A DNA stretch of 64,000 nucleotides from Planoprotostelium fungivorum. Its lineage: Eukaryota; Evosea; Variosea; Cavosteliida; Cavosteliaceae. Positions within the stretch are counted from its first letter, which is position 1, and each line of letters begins with the position of its first letter. The DNA is taken from contig MDYQ01000005.1 of NCBI GenBank assembly GCA_003024175.1, positions 1 through 64,000 of the forward strand, read 5' to 3'. The position numbers and the translations under genes were made by a program. Below the pieces are notes generated by a model. It was not told the DNA's origin, did no database searches, and saw only the letters and a program-made list of their open reading frames with translations. Positions 21,245-34,263 of the stretch are shown piece by piece.

Positions 21245-23048
21245 ATGGAGGGAGGCTCTCTTCGAGTCATCGTCATTGGAGCGGGCTTATCAGGATTATC
21301 GACAGCTCTCGCTCTGTCTAAGAAAGGTGCGATGGAATCATCACATATCCTGAGGATGACTTAGGGTGTAATGTAACCGTCTTCGAAAGGGCAAAAGAGG
21401 TGCGTCGTAAAGAAACTTCTATACGAAGATCGGTTATCAACCGAGAAGACCATCTAACCGTTTCAGCTGAAAGAAGTTGGGGCTGGGGTTCAGGTATCAG
21501 TCAATATGCTTCGAATACTCGATTCTTGGGGTCTAGCTCATCACATTTCCACGGATGGTGTCATCCTCAGGAAGATAGTCGTCAGAAGATGGTAATATCT
21601 ATCACGTCGATTGTCGTTGATTCGTCACACTCTCTCATCCAGAAACAACAGGGAGGACGATCGAGTCTTGGGGGAGCAGATGATTATGCCCTGGATGCAG
21701 GACAGATACAATTACCCTTCTTACGTCATCCATAGAGCTGATCTCTTTCGTATCCTCTTCAAAGCTTGCGAAGAACAAGGCGTTCGCTTCAAAACGAACG
21801 CTAGAGTGGACCGAGTCGATTTTGAGGGTGAGCAGCGTCATCATCATCCATTCACCTGAACATCACAGCGACACGAGTCGAGATGGAAGATGGGAGCACG
21901 CATGAGGCCGATCTCATCGTGGGTGCGGATGGGATCAGAAGTATTGTCAGACAACAGATGCAAGAGGTGAGTGAAGATGTCCGATGAGAGGCGATGATGG
22001 GATTGATGTGGTCATCAGATCCACCGAGAGGAGCACCAATTGAGGAAGACGGGAGATTCAGTCTATCGTGCCATCATCGACATCGAATCCGTTCCATCAG
22101 AACAACTGCGCGGTCTAATGAGAGAACCCATCGGTGAAACGTCTCCCTCTCGTCACCACCGACACGATCTCAGGGACTCGATGGTTGGGTGAGAGCAGAC
22201 ACATCATGGCCTATCCCATCCGAGCGGGTAGACTCTACAACCTCGTCTTCATCCATCCCACGAAAGACACGCCCGATGATGCAGGTTCTGATGTTCCCCT
22301 GTGGACAACAAAGGGCTCTCTCTCCGATCTACGAGAAGAATTCAGAGGGTGGTCCAGCACCGTCTCTCAACTGATCGACTGCATTCCTCGAGTGATGAAT
22401 CTCTCCATCACATCGCGTTCTCACGTTCTATAGGATGTCCTGACGGTGTGGAATCTATGTGACTCGGCCCCCTTATCCCGGTGGATACACGGGTCGGTTG
22501 CCCTCGTAGGGGATAGCTGTCACCCCACTCTACCTTATGTTGCTCAGGGGGCGGCTCAGGTGTGAAACCCCCTATGCCCGACCGTTCCGCCAGTTTTCAT
22601 CTTCCTTCTCCATGACCCTACCGCAGGCCATAGAGGATGCGGCCGTTCTGGGAGAGTGCATCGACCTCTACAGAGGTGACCCCATCAGGAACATCCTCAA
22701 GGTGTTTCAAGTCGCCAGGAAGAACCGCGCGGAGAGAATGACGGTGAGGAGCGCTCGCTGTCGGGAAGGTGACGTATCTACGCAGGCCTCGGCTCAAGCC
22801 ACCCGAACGGCCTTGCATCATGCGGACGGCCCCGAACAAGAGGAGAGAGATAAACAGGTGAGATGTCTGAGGACATTTGTTCGTGGAGACCTGAAGATGA
22901 AAAGATGAGAGCGGCGATGGAAGGACAGAAGACGAGCCACTCGGATCACTGGATGGACATGAAGAAACAGGATGAGATGTATGGATTTGATGTGGTGAAG
23001 GACGTTCGAGAGAGGAGGGATGAGCTGAAGGCATCCGTTGAGGAATAA
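21245..23048 (+). CDS. FAD-dependent monooxygenase, salicylate hydroxylase-like
   Basis: Starts MEGGSLRVIVIGAGLSGLST, a Rossmann FAD-binding GxGxxG motif at residues ~12-17. Exons then give VGAGVQVS, a mid-domain IVGADGIRSIVR matching the DG motif of aromatic hydroxylases, and VALVGDSCHPTLPYVAQGAA, the second FAD-binding GD motif, followed by AIEDAAVLGECI. This is the layout of group A flavoprotein monooxygenases that use NAD(P)H and O2. About 450 residues. The C-terminus carries a long charged helix ending at TAA 23046-23048. The substrate is unknown; salicylate or another phenolic acid is the usual guess for this subfamily. Confidence 0.85.
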
Positions 23049-23125
23049 AAGGATTTCAAAATTTTCGAAAGAGGGATTGGCGGGAGAAAACTGCAACGGC
23101 TGTCATCATTTCAAACTTTACACGC

Positions 23126-25816
23126 ATGGCGCACCCGACGCAGCTGGGAGCCGTTATCACGGCTACGAACGACCCAGATGCCTCGGTCTCTGTCTCGAAA
23201 AAGTCCAAGAAGTCGAACACCGATCTGGATGGAACGTATTGGACATTGTCTACTCACGATGATTCACGTTCGAATCGAAGAATGGGAAGAGAGAAACCAA
23301 CAGAGACGCCGTCAGAGACGCCGTCAGAGACACCATTGTCTGCCAGGAGGAGAACTCCCTCCCTTCCTGATGTAGCCCCCACGGAAGACACGTCCAAGGT
23401 CTCAGAGGTCAAGAAAGAAGAAAAAGAGACAGAAAAACAGAAGGAAATAGAAACTCACACTGATGTCACGATTGCCTCCCAACCAACACCTGTGACGACA
23501 CCCACAAAACACGAGACAAAGAAGAGGAAGAGACAAAAGGAGGTGTACGATGAAGACGAAGAGGATGTTCACATCGATACGTCTGGTAAGTCTTGATCAT
23601 TCACAACACCCGATTGACATGTCACAGAATGGTCTGAGGCGCAGAGGAAGGCTTACGAAGGAAGAGAATCCAATCCCAATCAATACTACTATCGTTTCAA
23701 TCGACCAGGAGAGAAGACGAGGAGTGGTCTATGGACGTCAGACGAACAGAAAATCTTCTTCAAACGTGTAGCTGAATTCGGTCCACAGAATTGGGGTACG
23801 TCCTCTGTCCATCGTGATGAATGTCTAAATCTCACAGGTCTCTTCAGCAAAGTAATTCCAGGCCGAGTGGGTTACCAGTGTTGTGCCTTCTACAAGTGAG
23901 TCTTTGTCATGTGTTTCATCTCATTGTCATCAGAAACGCTGTAGCCAGCAAGATCCTCGAGGCAAATATGCCAGTTCCACCTCACTTGTACGATGAAGAG
24001 ACTGAGCTACCACCTCTGACTGGTCCGCCGAAAAAGAAGACGAAGAAGGGAGACAAGAAGAGCAAGACTTCACCAGAGAAGAAGAAGAAAAAGCAAGAAG
24101 CAGGGGAGAAAAAGAAGAAGGAAAAGGAGGTGAAGAAGGAAGAGAAGGAGGCGAAGAAGGAGGTGAAGAAAGAGAAGAAGGAAGAGAAGAAAGAGAAGAA
24201 AGAAGAGAAGAAAGAGAAGAAAGAAGAGAAGAAAGAGAAGAAAGAAGAGAAGGAGGTGAAGAAGGAGAAGAAGAAAGAGAAAAAGGGAGAGAAGAAAGAT
24301 AAGGAGACAAAGAGAAAGAGAGAAGAAAAGAAGACGGAAAAAGAAGAGAAGAAGGAGAAGACGACAGGGAACAAGGAGAACGATTCAGCCGTCCCAAATG
24401 TCGAAACGATACCTCCCACCGATCCTCCATCTACAACCAGCCAATCCACCACACCCAACGACAAGAAACGTAACTTGATGAAACCCCCCACCGCCAAAGT
24501 GAGTCAAATGGAAGGTTGAATGATCTCATTTCTCTAGGTCTCTCGAAAAGACCCGAAGCAGATGACACTCGACTTCTTTCGAACGGGAGTGAAGATGACA
24601 AAGAAACTGAAGGAGAAGGCCGAGAAGAAGCAACAGGCGAGGGACGAACGAGAGAGAGTGAAGGTGAGTGTTGGGAGAGGGTGACGTGTTGATCGATGAG
24701 CAGAGAGTGGAGAAGGAGTGGAAAGAGAAGAGGAGAGAAGAGCTCAAAGTGCTGGAAGAGAACGACAGGAAGGGTGTCCTCATTGTAGATGGACTCTACC
24801 TGGGAAACCGTATCTGTGCAGAGAACAAACAGTGGCTGGAGGAGAACAACATCGGTTACATCGTCAACGCCACCACAGAGATCAAGAACACCTTCGAGAA
24901 GGAATACAAGTACCTCAGGTGAAGACATCCATCTCTGCGAGACTCACCCTCTCAGGATCTCCATCCAAGACAGCAGTGACGTGGACATTCTGACACACGT
25001 GGGGAGGGTGTGTGATTTTATTGAGGAAGGAATGGGAGAGAAGAAGAACACGCTGGTCCACTGTCAGTTGGGGAGATCTAGATCTGTCTCTTTCGTTCTC
25101 TCTTTTCTCATGACACGGAGAGGTGAGAGGGAGAGAGAGGAGAGAGGCTGACAGAGATAGGATTCAGCTTGGGCGAGGCACTGGGGAAGGTGACACACGC
25201 CAAGGAGGACATACAGATCAACGATGGGTTCAAGAAACAGCTCATGGAATTAGACAAGAAGGTATCATCCATCACCATCATCACCATCATCACCATCATC
25301 ACCATCATCACCATCATCACCATCATCACCATCATCATGGATGTCCTCTTTATGATGTTGAAGAGATACAGTTGTATGGTAATCACAGTTACAACTTTAT
25401 CGGATCGAGCTCACGGAGTCTGAGGCTGAGTCAACGTATGATTGACGAGAAGAGTGAATCCCTGGCCAGCAACAACTCCTCCCTCCTCAACAGTGTCGCC
25501 TCTCTCTCCTCACTCGATCTGGACATGGTGCAATCCATCGATCTATCCATCCTCAAGTCAGATTCAAAGGATATCGTGAGTCACCTCTATCCCACCCTCG
25601 TGCATGACGATCATGATGATGATGAAGAAGAGACTGATGGATGTACAGTCGATGGGAGACATATCGTTAGATCTACTGGACATGGAGGTACCCCAGATCC
25701 AGATCACCTTGGATCCCACAGTCATGAGTGAACTGGAGGATCTCCCCCTCTTCGGTTCTGCCCCCGTAGAGCCCATGGAGGTCACTCTCAACGACGATTG
25801 GTTAAGAGCTGTATAA
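23126..25816 (+). CDS. SANT/Myb domain - Lys-rich - dual-specificity phosphatase fusion
   Basis: Starts MAHPTQLGAVITATNDPDAS. A SANT/Myb-like domain follows a disordered N-terminus: SGLWTSDEQKIFFKRVAEFG, then GPQNWGLFSKVIPGRVGYQC. Next comes a ~110-residue Lys/Glu coiled or disordered segment (24024-24370). Phase-0 introns then join DPKQMTLDFFRTGVKMTKKL to EELKVLEENDRKGVLIVDGL, which runs into a DSP domain: DGLYLGNRICAENKQWLEEN and TLVHCQLGRSRSVSFVL, holding the catalytic HCxxGxxRS loop, then EALGKVTHAKEDIQINDGFK. The C-terminal tail is Ser/Asp/Leu-rich. I see no stop, promoter gap or strong start between the halves, so I model one protein. If two genes exist, the second would start near 24593. 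Confidence 0.72.
25268..25338. repeat. ATCACC microsatellite in the phosphatase-fusion intron
   Basis: About twelve CATCAC/CATCAT units. The His-rich frame across it is not coding: the exon before ends at GTATCATCC, and the exon after begins at about 25370 in a continuing frame. Confidence 0.85.
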
Positions 25817-25927
25817 ACTCTTTATTCTCTCTTCTACTCTCATCCTCTTCTACTCCTCCTCTTCTCTTCATACAATGTCTATAGGACAGTGTCTCTGTCC
25901 TCCAGAGTGTCTCTGTCCTCCAGAGTG

Positions 25928-27347
<1,420 letters not shown>

Positions 27348-27690
27348 CTTAGTGTGCCTCCCATTTTCTCTGCGTCTTGTTGTAAACGTCTATGAAATTG
27401 ATTAATATAGAGTGAACAAATACTGTTCTAGTCGTGTAGGTGATTCTGATGAAGACCTCGTGCTGTGATGAAGGGAGACTCCTCACTGTAGCGGGCTGAA
27501 GACACATCGTCATAAGTCGCCTTAGGAATGAAATGTCTGGCTTTTCTGGTATCAAACTCTTCTGAAAACTCAGCGCAGACTACATCTCAGTTTCATCTCA
27601 CATCGCTCGACATCAACATCAACATCTCAATTGTTCCTGTTGAAATGTTGAAATATGATGCATTCAATAAGCGGTGACATAAGGTACAAT

Positions 27691-28338
27691 TTATACAATG
27701 CTACAACCCTTTGTTGTCTTCTTTGCCTTCCTCTTCTGTACGAGTCCATCCTCTTCTCTCTGCACACACTTGACCAGCTCTTGGAATACCAGCTCTACAT
27801 TACTGCCTGAGAATGCGCTGGTCTCGATGTATCTGCAGTTGAACGTGCGCGCCAGTTCGTTGGCCTCAAAGAAGCTGACAGCTCTCTCGTTGACGAGATC
27901 ACTTTTGTTTCCGACCAGGATGAGAGGCACGTGGTCTCTATCTTTCGCCTTCAGGAGTTGGTCGTGAAGGACTGGAATTTCCTCAAATGATCCTCTATCT
28001 ACCAGGGAGAAGACGAAGAGGAAGCCACGACCGGTGCGGAGATACGCATCGCGAAGACAGCAGCTGCCAGGGTTAGATGATGAAGGTGGGTGGGAAAGCT
28101 CACTATTCGTCTTGACCAGCCGTGTCTAAGATATCCAGGAGGTAGGAGTTCTGATCGATGACTGTTTGCTTTCTGTATGAGTCCTCGATGGCTATGAACC
28201 GTCAGCATTACCACATACAGTCGGGTCGTTACACTCACTGGGATCGTAGTATTCGACAAAATGATTCTGAAGGTAACGAATGGTGACTGCTGATTTACCA
28301 ACTCCTCCCCCGCCGATGACTGCGAGCTTGACTTCCAT
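27691..28338 (-). CDS. Ras/Rap-family small GTPase
   Basis: Start at 28338, [19 protein letters not shown] (P-loop). The effector region [13 protein letters not shown] is Ras/Rap-like, followed by [12 protein letters not shown] (switch II, with the catalytic Gln), GNKSD and ETSAF guanine-specificity loops. A polybasic [10 protein letters not shown] ends in a CSIV CAAX box, so prenylation and plasma-membrane targeting are expected. All G-box residues are intact. P-loop position 2 is Gly where Ras has Ala (GGGGVGKS), a mild difference. About 185 residues. Confidence 0.9.
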
Positions 28339-28618
28339 GATTCTCAATAGATAGTTAGATGTGATGGTACAAAGGCAGAACGCTTTGGAATGAGGTTAAG
28401 AAGAGAACAAACGTCCATGCGACAAAGGGAGCTTGACGGTTCGCCGAAAGAGGAGTGATCTACAAACGTTTTATGATTCTGGAGCGATTTTACACCAATT
28501 ACGATCCTTTTCATGTAGATGCACCTTCAAGAGTGGCAGCTGAAGGACTCACGGCTCCACGGTTAATACTTCAAACATGCATCTCCATCACAGCTCATTT
28601 TATGTACAGATCGTTCGC

Positions 28619-30489
28619 ATCACATGGATAAAACAAAAGACTTCTGTGCGGCAGCGAAGCCCGGGTGAAGGTTCCAATGTTCGTTCTGAATCTCAAACGA
28701 CTGAACGATCCCCGAGTAACTCAATACGTGCAAGAAGAAGCGAGTGTGATACGTGGACACCTGCCTCTCCACATGGATCCCCGCTATCGGTGCGTGTCTC
28801 ACGGTCAGATCTGCGTCTCTGTGTAGCATGTACTGTTCCGTCCCTTCCTTCCTATTCGGTGTCACCCACCATCACATGTGCCGACGTCACCTGATGATGC
28901 GCAACAGGGTGATGTGCTGACGAGCCTGGGATGCCAAGACGAGGAGAGAGAGTTGAGGGATGTACTCTAAGAGGGAGATCCTGTCCATCTGTGGGATGAT
29001 GGGGAACCCTGGAAGGACCCTGGGAGCAACACAAAGCCTTCTGAGATGAACGGCGTCGTATAGAATGACGTTGCGGAAGCTCGTGCAAACGATGAGTCCC
29101 CTCTGATCTCTGTCTGTGGGTCATCTACACGTCCCGTCCCATCGAGAGTATCACACCTCTTCATTTCGTTCGGTTGACTGTGATCTGACAGCCTCTCGTA
29201 CTCTGCTTCTTCCTCTTCACTCTCGCTTTCCATCTCTTCTTCCTCTTCTTCCTCCTCTACTTCTGTCAGATGTCATTGTTCCGTTGTAAAGTTGAACGTA
29301 CCATCATCGAATGAGCCGAAAAAGGAATTGGAAGAGGAGTCGAGTGACTGTAAGTGTGAGGAGGGGAGATGTGGCATCTCACCGTGACGGGTTGAAGATA
29401 ACCTCCCATGGTGGTCCAGGTGGCATCAGTTACATCCAGACGATAGACAGAGTCTTCATCGATCCATTTACATCCCCATCCCCTGACATCATCACTCCTC
29501 TCCACGACATGATGAAGAAGATCACACATGATGAAAAAGATGAGAACGTGATGAAGATCACGTGATGATGATGGTGAAGATCATGACATGAAGATGAAGG
29601 TGCAAACGCGATGGGAAGACTCACCACTCTCCCGCGGGTATCTGAGCTGTGCTGATACAGGAAGAATCTTCGATGCACCACGTTCGAATGTTACAGTCGA
29701 CCGAGCAGCTGGCGATGTATCTACCGCAGGGACTGAAGGAGACGGAGGGAACGTTATGATGGTGGCCGATCAATGCGGTCGAATATCGCTCTTGGCTCAT
29801 GTTCTGTAGATCCCAACAGGTGATGCGATGACTGTTTGATGAGCAGGCGATGATGGGCACTCCTGACCACATGCGTCAACAGCTGCATGATGGATATCAC
29901 GATCGTCACCTCCTCGACTCTCGTTGAAAGCGATTCCCCAGGTTGAATTGTCTTCTATTCCTTCGTACCGATTCCTGTTTGTGTCAGCTGGTGTTGATCA
30001 CGATCACATCTCACGAGTATGTGAGGCTGCGACCATCGAGATCGTTTAAGAAGAAGACTTTGACCGTTGCGTTCTCGTTGACGGCGAGTAATATGGGGAT
30101 ATTACCTCTCAGCATACCCAATCGGATCTGATTGACCTCGGACTGAAATGCTGATCAGAAGAATGATCAAAACAACACTTGTCCACTCACCTCTGAGTCA
30201 TCCAAGGTGAGTTCTCTCTCCTTCTGGAGATCAATGGTGTCTCCTACTTTATATACGCAGATGGTATCACCCTCTGCAACGAACATGCGACCTTCGTGGA
30301 CTCCCAACAAATTCATCCTCCATGGTTGAATGTTGGCGTTCCTGATTCTGCGAAAGCTGCTCGATGATGAGAAAGATCAGAATCGAGCCAAATCGAATCT
30401 GATCACCTCCTCAGCAATCCAGCATCGTCTCTGTATGTGATTTGTAGTGAAGAAATTGGATGGTATTGATGGGATATGCCTTGTCCCAT
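28619..30489 (-). CDS. WD40-repeat protein (CRT10-like)
   Basis: Minus-strand gene. The likely start is MGQGISHQYHPISSLQITYR at 30489. Beta-propeller blocks are MFVAEGDTICVYKV, MLRGNIPILLAVNENATVKV, IIACSSNSHRITCWDL, and VPSVSFSPCGRYIASCSVDC followed by NIRTW, the latter two good WD repeats. An acidic insert (MESESEEEEAEYERLSDHSQ) precedes further propeller-like strands (MDRISLLEYIPQLSLLVLAS), ending AAAQKSFVLSM. The layout resembles fungal CRT10-type proteins, whose yeast member affects ribonucleotide reductase transcription; that link is from memory of the family and is moderate. Its start overlaps the start of the OTU gene on the other strand. Confidence 0.68.
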
Positions 30490-31596
30490 GGATTCATCCT
30501 CGATTGTGTTTCATTCGATTACAAAAATTGCGAACATCACATCACAAATGAGGATCTTGCCAGGAGAACAGACCAAATACCAAGCCAATTCACAACCAGC
30601 CACGACACCAACCCATGGTATACGGAGAACACCCACGACGAGGAGCACATCCATCGTAAAATGTAGAGATGTTCTCAATGGTAACAGAGATGGAGTCCTG
30701 AATAAAGCGGCCAACGATGTCACGAGGTGAATCAGTCTGGATCGTCCATCTAATGGTGTCGCAGATTCACACACAGATTGAGGAAGGATTCGAATTTAGA
30801 AGTGAAGAGCATGGGGGCGGATGGAAACTGTTTGTTTCGTTCTGTGGCCGATCAGATCTATGGTGATCAAGAGATGCACGACCAAGTGAGAGAGAGGTGT
30901 ATGAACTACATGTCTCAAGAGAGGGACCATTTTGGTCCTTTCGTGGATGAAGACTTTGATCAATACATTGAGAGGAAGAAGAGAGACAGGTATCTGACGT
31001 GATGAGCATTCCACACTCACATGTTGCAGATGTTTTGGTAATCACCTGGAGATCCAAGCAATTGGAGAGATTTATAATCGACCAGTTATCATCTACCAGT
31101 GGAAAGACGGTTCGTCTGTCCTTCATTATTTAATCATTGACCCCGACAGACGATGCAGTGGAAGAGATCAAGTTGTTTGAAGGAGCGGTGGAGGGAGAAG
31201 ACAATCCTCCCATCCGACTATCTTATCATGACAAGAACCATTACAACTCCATCATCGACCCAGATAACCCCTCCGTCGGTGTCGGTCTCGGTTTGCCGGG
31301 TTTACATCCAATGGTGATCGAGACTCGATTCCATCATCTTCATCTCGAGATCTGACATCGCGATGTCGCAGGGAGTAGAAAAAGAGATGCTCAATTACGT
31401 GGCCGAAGAGTCTATGAACGAGAGAATAGAACATGACATGATGAAGCTCACCCAGATGGAGAGTGAAGCGAACGAAACGGAGGACATGATGAACGAGATG
31501 ATCTTAGAACAGTCCATGAGAGAGGCAGAGGAGAGGATCATGAGAGAGTCACAGATAGAATACATGAATCAAATGTACCAATCACGCAGGACTTGA
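30476..31596 (+). CDS. OTU-domain deubiquitinase, OTUD5-like
   Basis: Five exons: 30476-30726, 30765-30989, 31030-31109, 31150-31313 and 31372-31596. The OTU domain shows KSMGADGNCLFRSVADQIYG (catalytic Asp and Cys in DGNC), HDQVRERCMNYM, FVDEDFDQYIERKKRD, CFGNHLEIQAIGEIYNRPV, and HDKNHYNSIIDP with the catalytic His, then VGVGLGLPG. This series matches animal OTUD5/DUBA closely. OTU enzymes remove ubiquitin chains. The C-terminal ~75 residues are an acidic, Met/Glu-rich helix. N-terminal ~85 residues are polar and could start at 30476 or 30488. Confidence 0.88.
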
Positions 31597-31630
31597 GCTA
31601 TTGATGATGCAAGCTCATCGTGTAAATACA

Positions 31631-32551
31631 TCAAGTTTCTTTATCTTTCTTTTCGAGCGCTGCCTTGGCCTTCTTCTCCTTCTTCTTTTTCTTCAACTTC
31701 TCCCAATCTGCCTTCTTCTGTTCTTCTGTTTTGACTGTTCGTCACATCAGCATCACATCGTCCATCGATGATCTCATACCCTTCTTCTTTTTCTTCGAAC
31801 CATCTCGTGACCCGATACTGATGTGCCCCTTGATTTGACTGTCTAAAAACCAGGCTGTAGATCACGATCAGATATGATGTCGAAAGTAGAACGATGTCTC
31901 ACCCATCTTCTTTCCTTCAATTTCTCCTTTCGTAAATTCTTCTTGTGACATCCAGCGAAATTGACTGTACTTTTTCTTGTTGATGGGAACGATCTTCTCG
32001 TTATTATATTCCAACTCTACCACGTACAAGACGAAAGAGCCTGCCAAAGACATAAGTCGAAGTGAAGGGAGATGGTCATCACCTCTTAACATCCAGAACA
32101 CATCGGCGCTCTGTTCGGAGATGGTGGCGAGGATCTTATCTCTCAGCTGTCCTTCTGGCATGGACTCGTAGACAGCACGTATGGCTGTTCTTCCCGATAC
32201 ATTCCCATCTTGATCTTGTCTCTTCGATGCAATAAGATTCCATTTTGGCTTCTGATCTCTGATATCCAGAGACAAGAGATATCTCGTTCCCCTTTGTGGT
32301 GATTAGAGGTGGAGGTTTACTACGCGTATGATGTGTTGAAATGATGTCGAGACTCACTCATCGGAAGTGGAATGAATCAACACGCCTGATGCTTTGTACA
32401 TGTTTTTCACGTTCTCTGCAAGTGTGTTGCGGACCTGGCTGAGATCGATCGGCGGTGATACGGTTTGGACATTTCCGTTATCCTCTTTCGTCTCTTGTGC
32501 CACCTTCAAGGTGACAGCTCCCCCGTTTTGAAGCTTCCTCTTCTTGCCCAT
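31631..32551 (-). CDS. Degenerate Nudix-like protein with basic C-terminus
   Basis: Starts MGKKRKLQNGGAVTLKVAQE at 32551 and ends at 31631. After ASGVLIHS come RYLLSLDIRDQKPKWNLIAS and SGRTAIRAVYESMPEGQLRD, which follow the strand-loop-helix order of a Nudix box. Where Nudix enzymes carry RExxEE this has RAVYES, so the metal-binding glutamates are missing. SFVLYVVELEYNN and YSQFRWMSQEEF fit later Nudix strands. The last ~60 residues are extremely Lys-rich (KKADWEKLKKKKKEKKAKAA), suggesting RNA or nucleolar binding. Nudix assignment is my reading of the pattern and is not secure. Confidence 0.5.
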
Positions 32552-32747
32552 GATGTGATCTCATCCACATCTCGTCTGTCACCTTTCATTACAACGAACC
32601 TTGACTGTTATTTTCTATTTTCTTACAAGCAGGAACAAGAGCGGCTGATGGATACATAATCGTTTATATAAGTTAATTCGTAGCGTTCGTTTGTTTCTGT
32701 CTGTCGTATTTACACTGTTCGATGCAAGTGATGGTCGGGAATGATGA

Positions 32748-33747
32748 CTATGAGGTCTGGTTGAACTTGGCGTCGTAGTCTCTCAGGTAGTTGATTGTGC
32801 TCTCCAAACTGACCTGGCACTTGCCTCCATACTTCTCAGGGATCCATTCATCGTCGACCAACTATTCATCGTGAGCTTGCTTCTCCCGTCTTCATCTTCA
32901 CCTCTCTCAATTTCTTGTTGTTCACTGTGTCGACTCTCTCGATGAGCTTGGCGGGGAGAACTCTCTTGGCAAGGCCCATGACCATCCTTACAACAAAGCC
33001 TCCGTTCATCACGTAGAACTGTCTCGTTCTTCTTGGAAAGACACCCTGCATGGCCTTCAACACCTCCATGCCATCGTGAGATGCATCGATGTTGCGGACG
33101 CCTGCCATGTTCGTGAGCGATAGACGTAACGGTCGAGTTACACACCGAAGCCTTCCATCTCCAGGACTTGAGTGCAACCGTTGCGAAGGTAACGAATGGG
33201 CATGGTGTCTGCGATGAGATTGGTCTCGTAGACCAATGTGATAAGATTCTCTTCTTTAGAGAGCTTTCCAGGCTGGAGGAGTTTCATGTTCAGAAAGACC
33301 AACAGTCGATCGCATTTGTCAACGGCTCTTGGGTAAAATAAGATGGACCCGTTCTTCAGCATGGGTGCGTCATCGAGTGTTGGGCGTCGGTGCAACCAAC
33401 CCAGGTCCTGGGAGAAGGTGAGCCTTGGCAACACAGTCTCTTAGCCTCACCTTCAGCATCTGGATGTATCTTGCAATGAGAGGTATGGACTGGCTGATGT
33501 CACATCGTCTGGCGAACAAGAAATAAAGGATCAGTTTGTCCGACCAGTCGGCCACGTCTTCTGAGAAAGTCCTCCTGACCTCCTGTATCATCTCATGCTC
33601 CTCAGGGAAGATGTGGTCCTCGTCCAGTTCGGGTCTCCACTGCAAATGAGCAGGCAGGCCGTTCAGAGTGGTCTTCGTCTGTTGCACGACGTCTCCCGCA
33701 TCTCTCATGAGAGTGTTCATCTCTTGTAAGCTGGCTGTGTCTGGCAT
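32748..33747 (-). CDS. CRAL-TRIO (Sec14-like) lipid-binding protein
   Basis: Start MPDTASLQEMNTLMRDAGDV at 33747, stop at 32748. The N-terminal CRAL-TRIO-N part shows DWSDKLILYFLFARRCDISQ. The lipid-binding domain shows ILFYPRAVDKCDRLLVFLNM, NMAGVRNIDASHDGMEVLKA, and RTRQFYVMNGGFVVRMVMGL followed by LPAKLIERV, matching the FLRAR, DxxG and YPERL-region order of Sec14 proteins. It ends CQVSLESTINYLRDYDAKFN. Such proteins carry phosphoinositides or other lipids between membranes. About 300 residues with a few short introns. Confidence 0.82.
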
Positions 33748-34263
33748 GATTCTTCTCGACTATTGCCTTTCTCTCTCGATCTTGGATCTGTGAGTTTGAG
33801 TGTGTATTCCCATTTTCCAACGGGTCCCGACCACACGTGAGGAGGCCTCGACTGTCTTAAAACTCCTCGAAATGCCCACACCACTTCCGTTTTTGATAGG
33901 AAAAAATCACGTTTTCTTTATCAAAACCATCGACGGACCACCGAGAGAGGGAAATTTCGTGTTAGCCCTAGGCCCTAACTACCACCTTAACCTGCTTTAA
34001 ATACTCTGCCTTACTCAATCTCTGCGTACTTGTACAGTTGCTCCACGTATAGATTCGATTCTAATGAAATATGGTCTCAGATGTGAGCAACGAACGACTC
34101 TGCCGAGCCTGCTCCAAATTTCGCGCCGGCCACCACACGATGCACATGAAAGCATGACTTAAAGAGGATAGAGGGAATCAGTGAATCCCGCATGCACAGA
34201 GAAGTCAAGATCAATCGGCTCACGCATTTTATTCTATTCTTGATTCATACCGATGCAGTTCAT
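33748..34263. other. Intergenic, nothing seen
   Basis: No exon chain. The only long frame (33800-34000, plus) lacks family resemblance. It contains the 5' flank of the CRAL-TRIO gene and the 3' flank of the GPI-anchored gene. Confidence 0.45.

Noticed and set aside
23930-24497. Minus-strand Ser/Phe-rich frames
   Set aside because: Reverse reading of the AAG/GAG-rich Lys linker of the SANT-phosphatase gene.
25123-25731. Poly-His frame (metal-binding protein?)
   Set aside because: The His run is a CATCAC microsatellite inside an intron; flanking exons continue the phosphatase in another frame.
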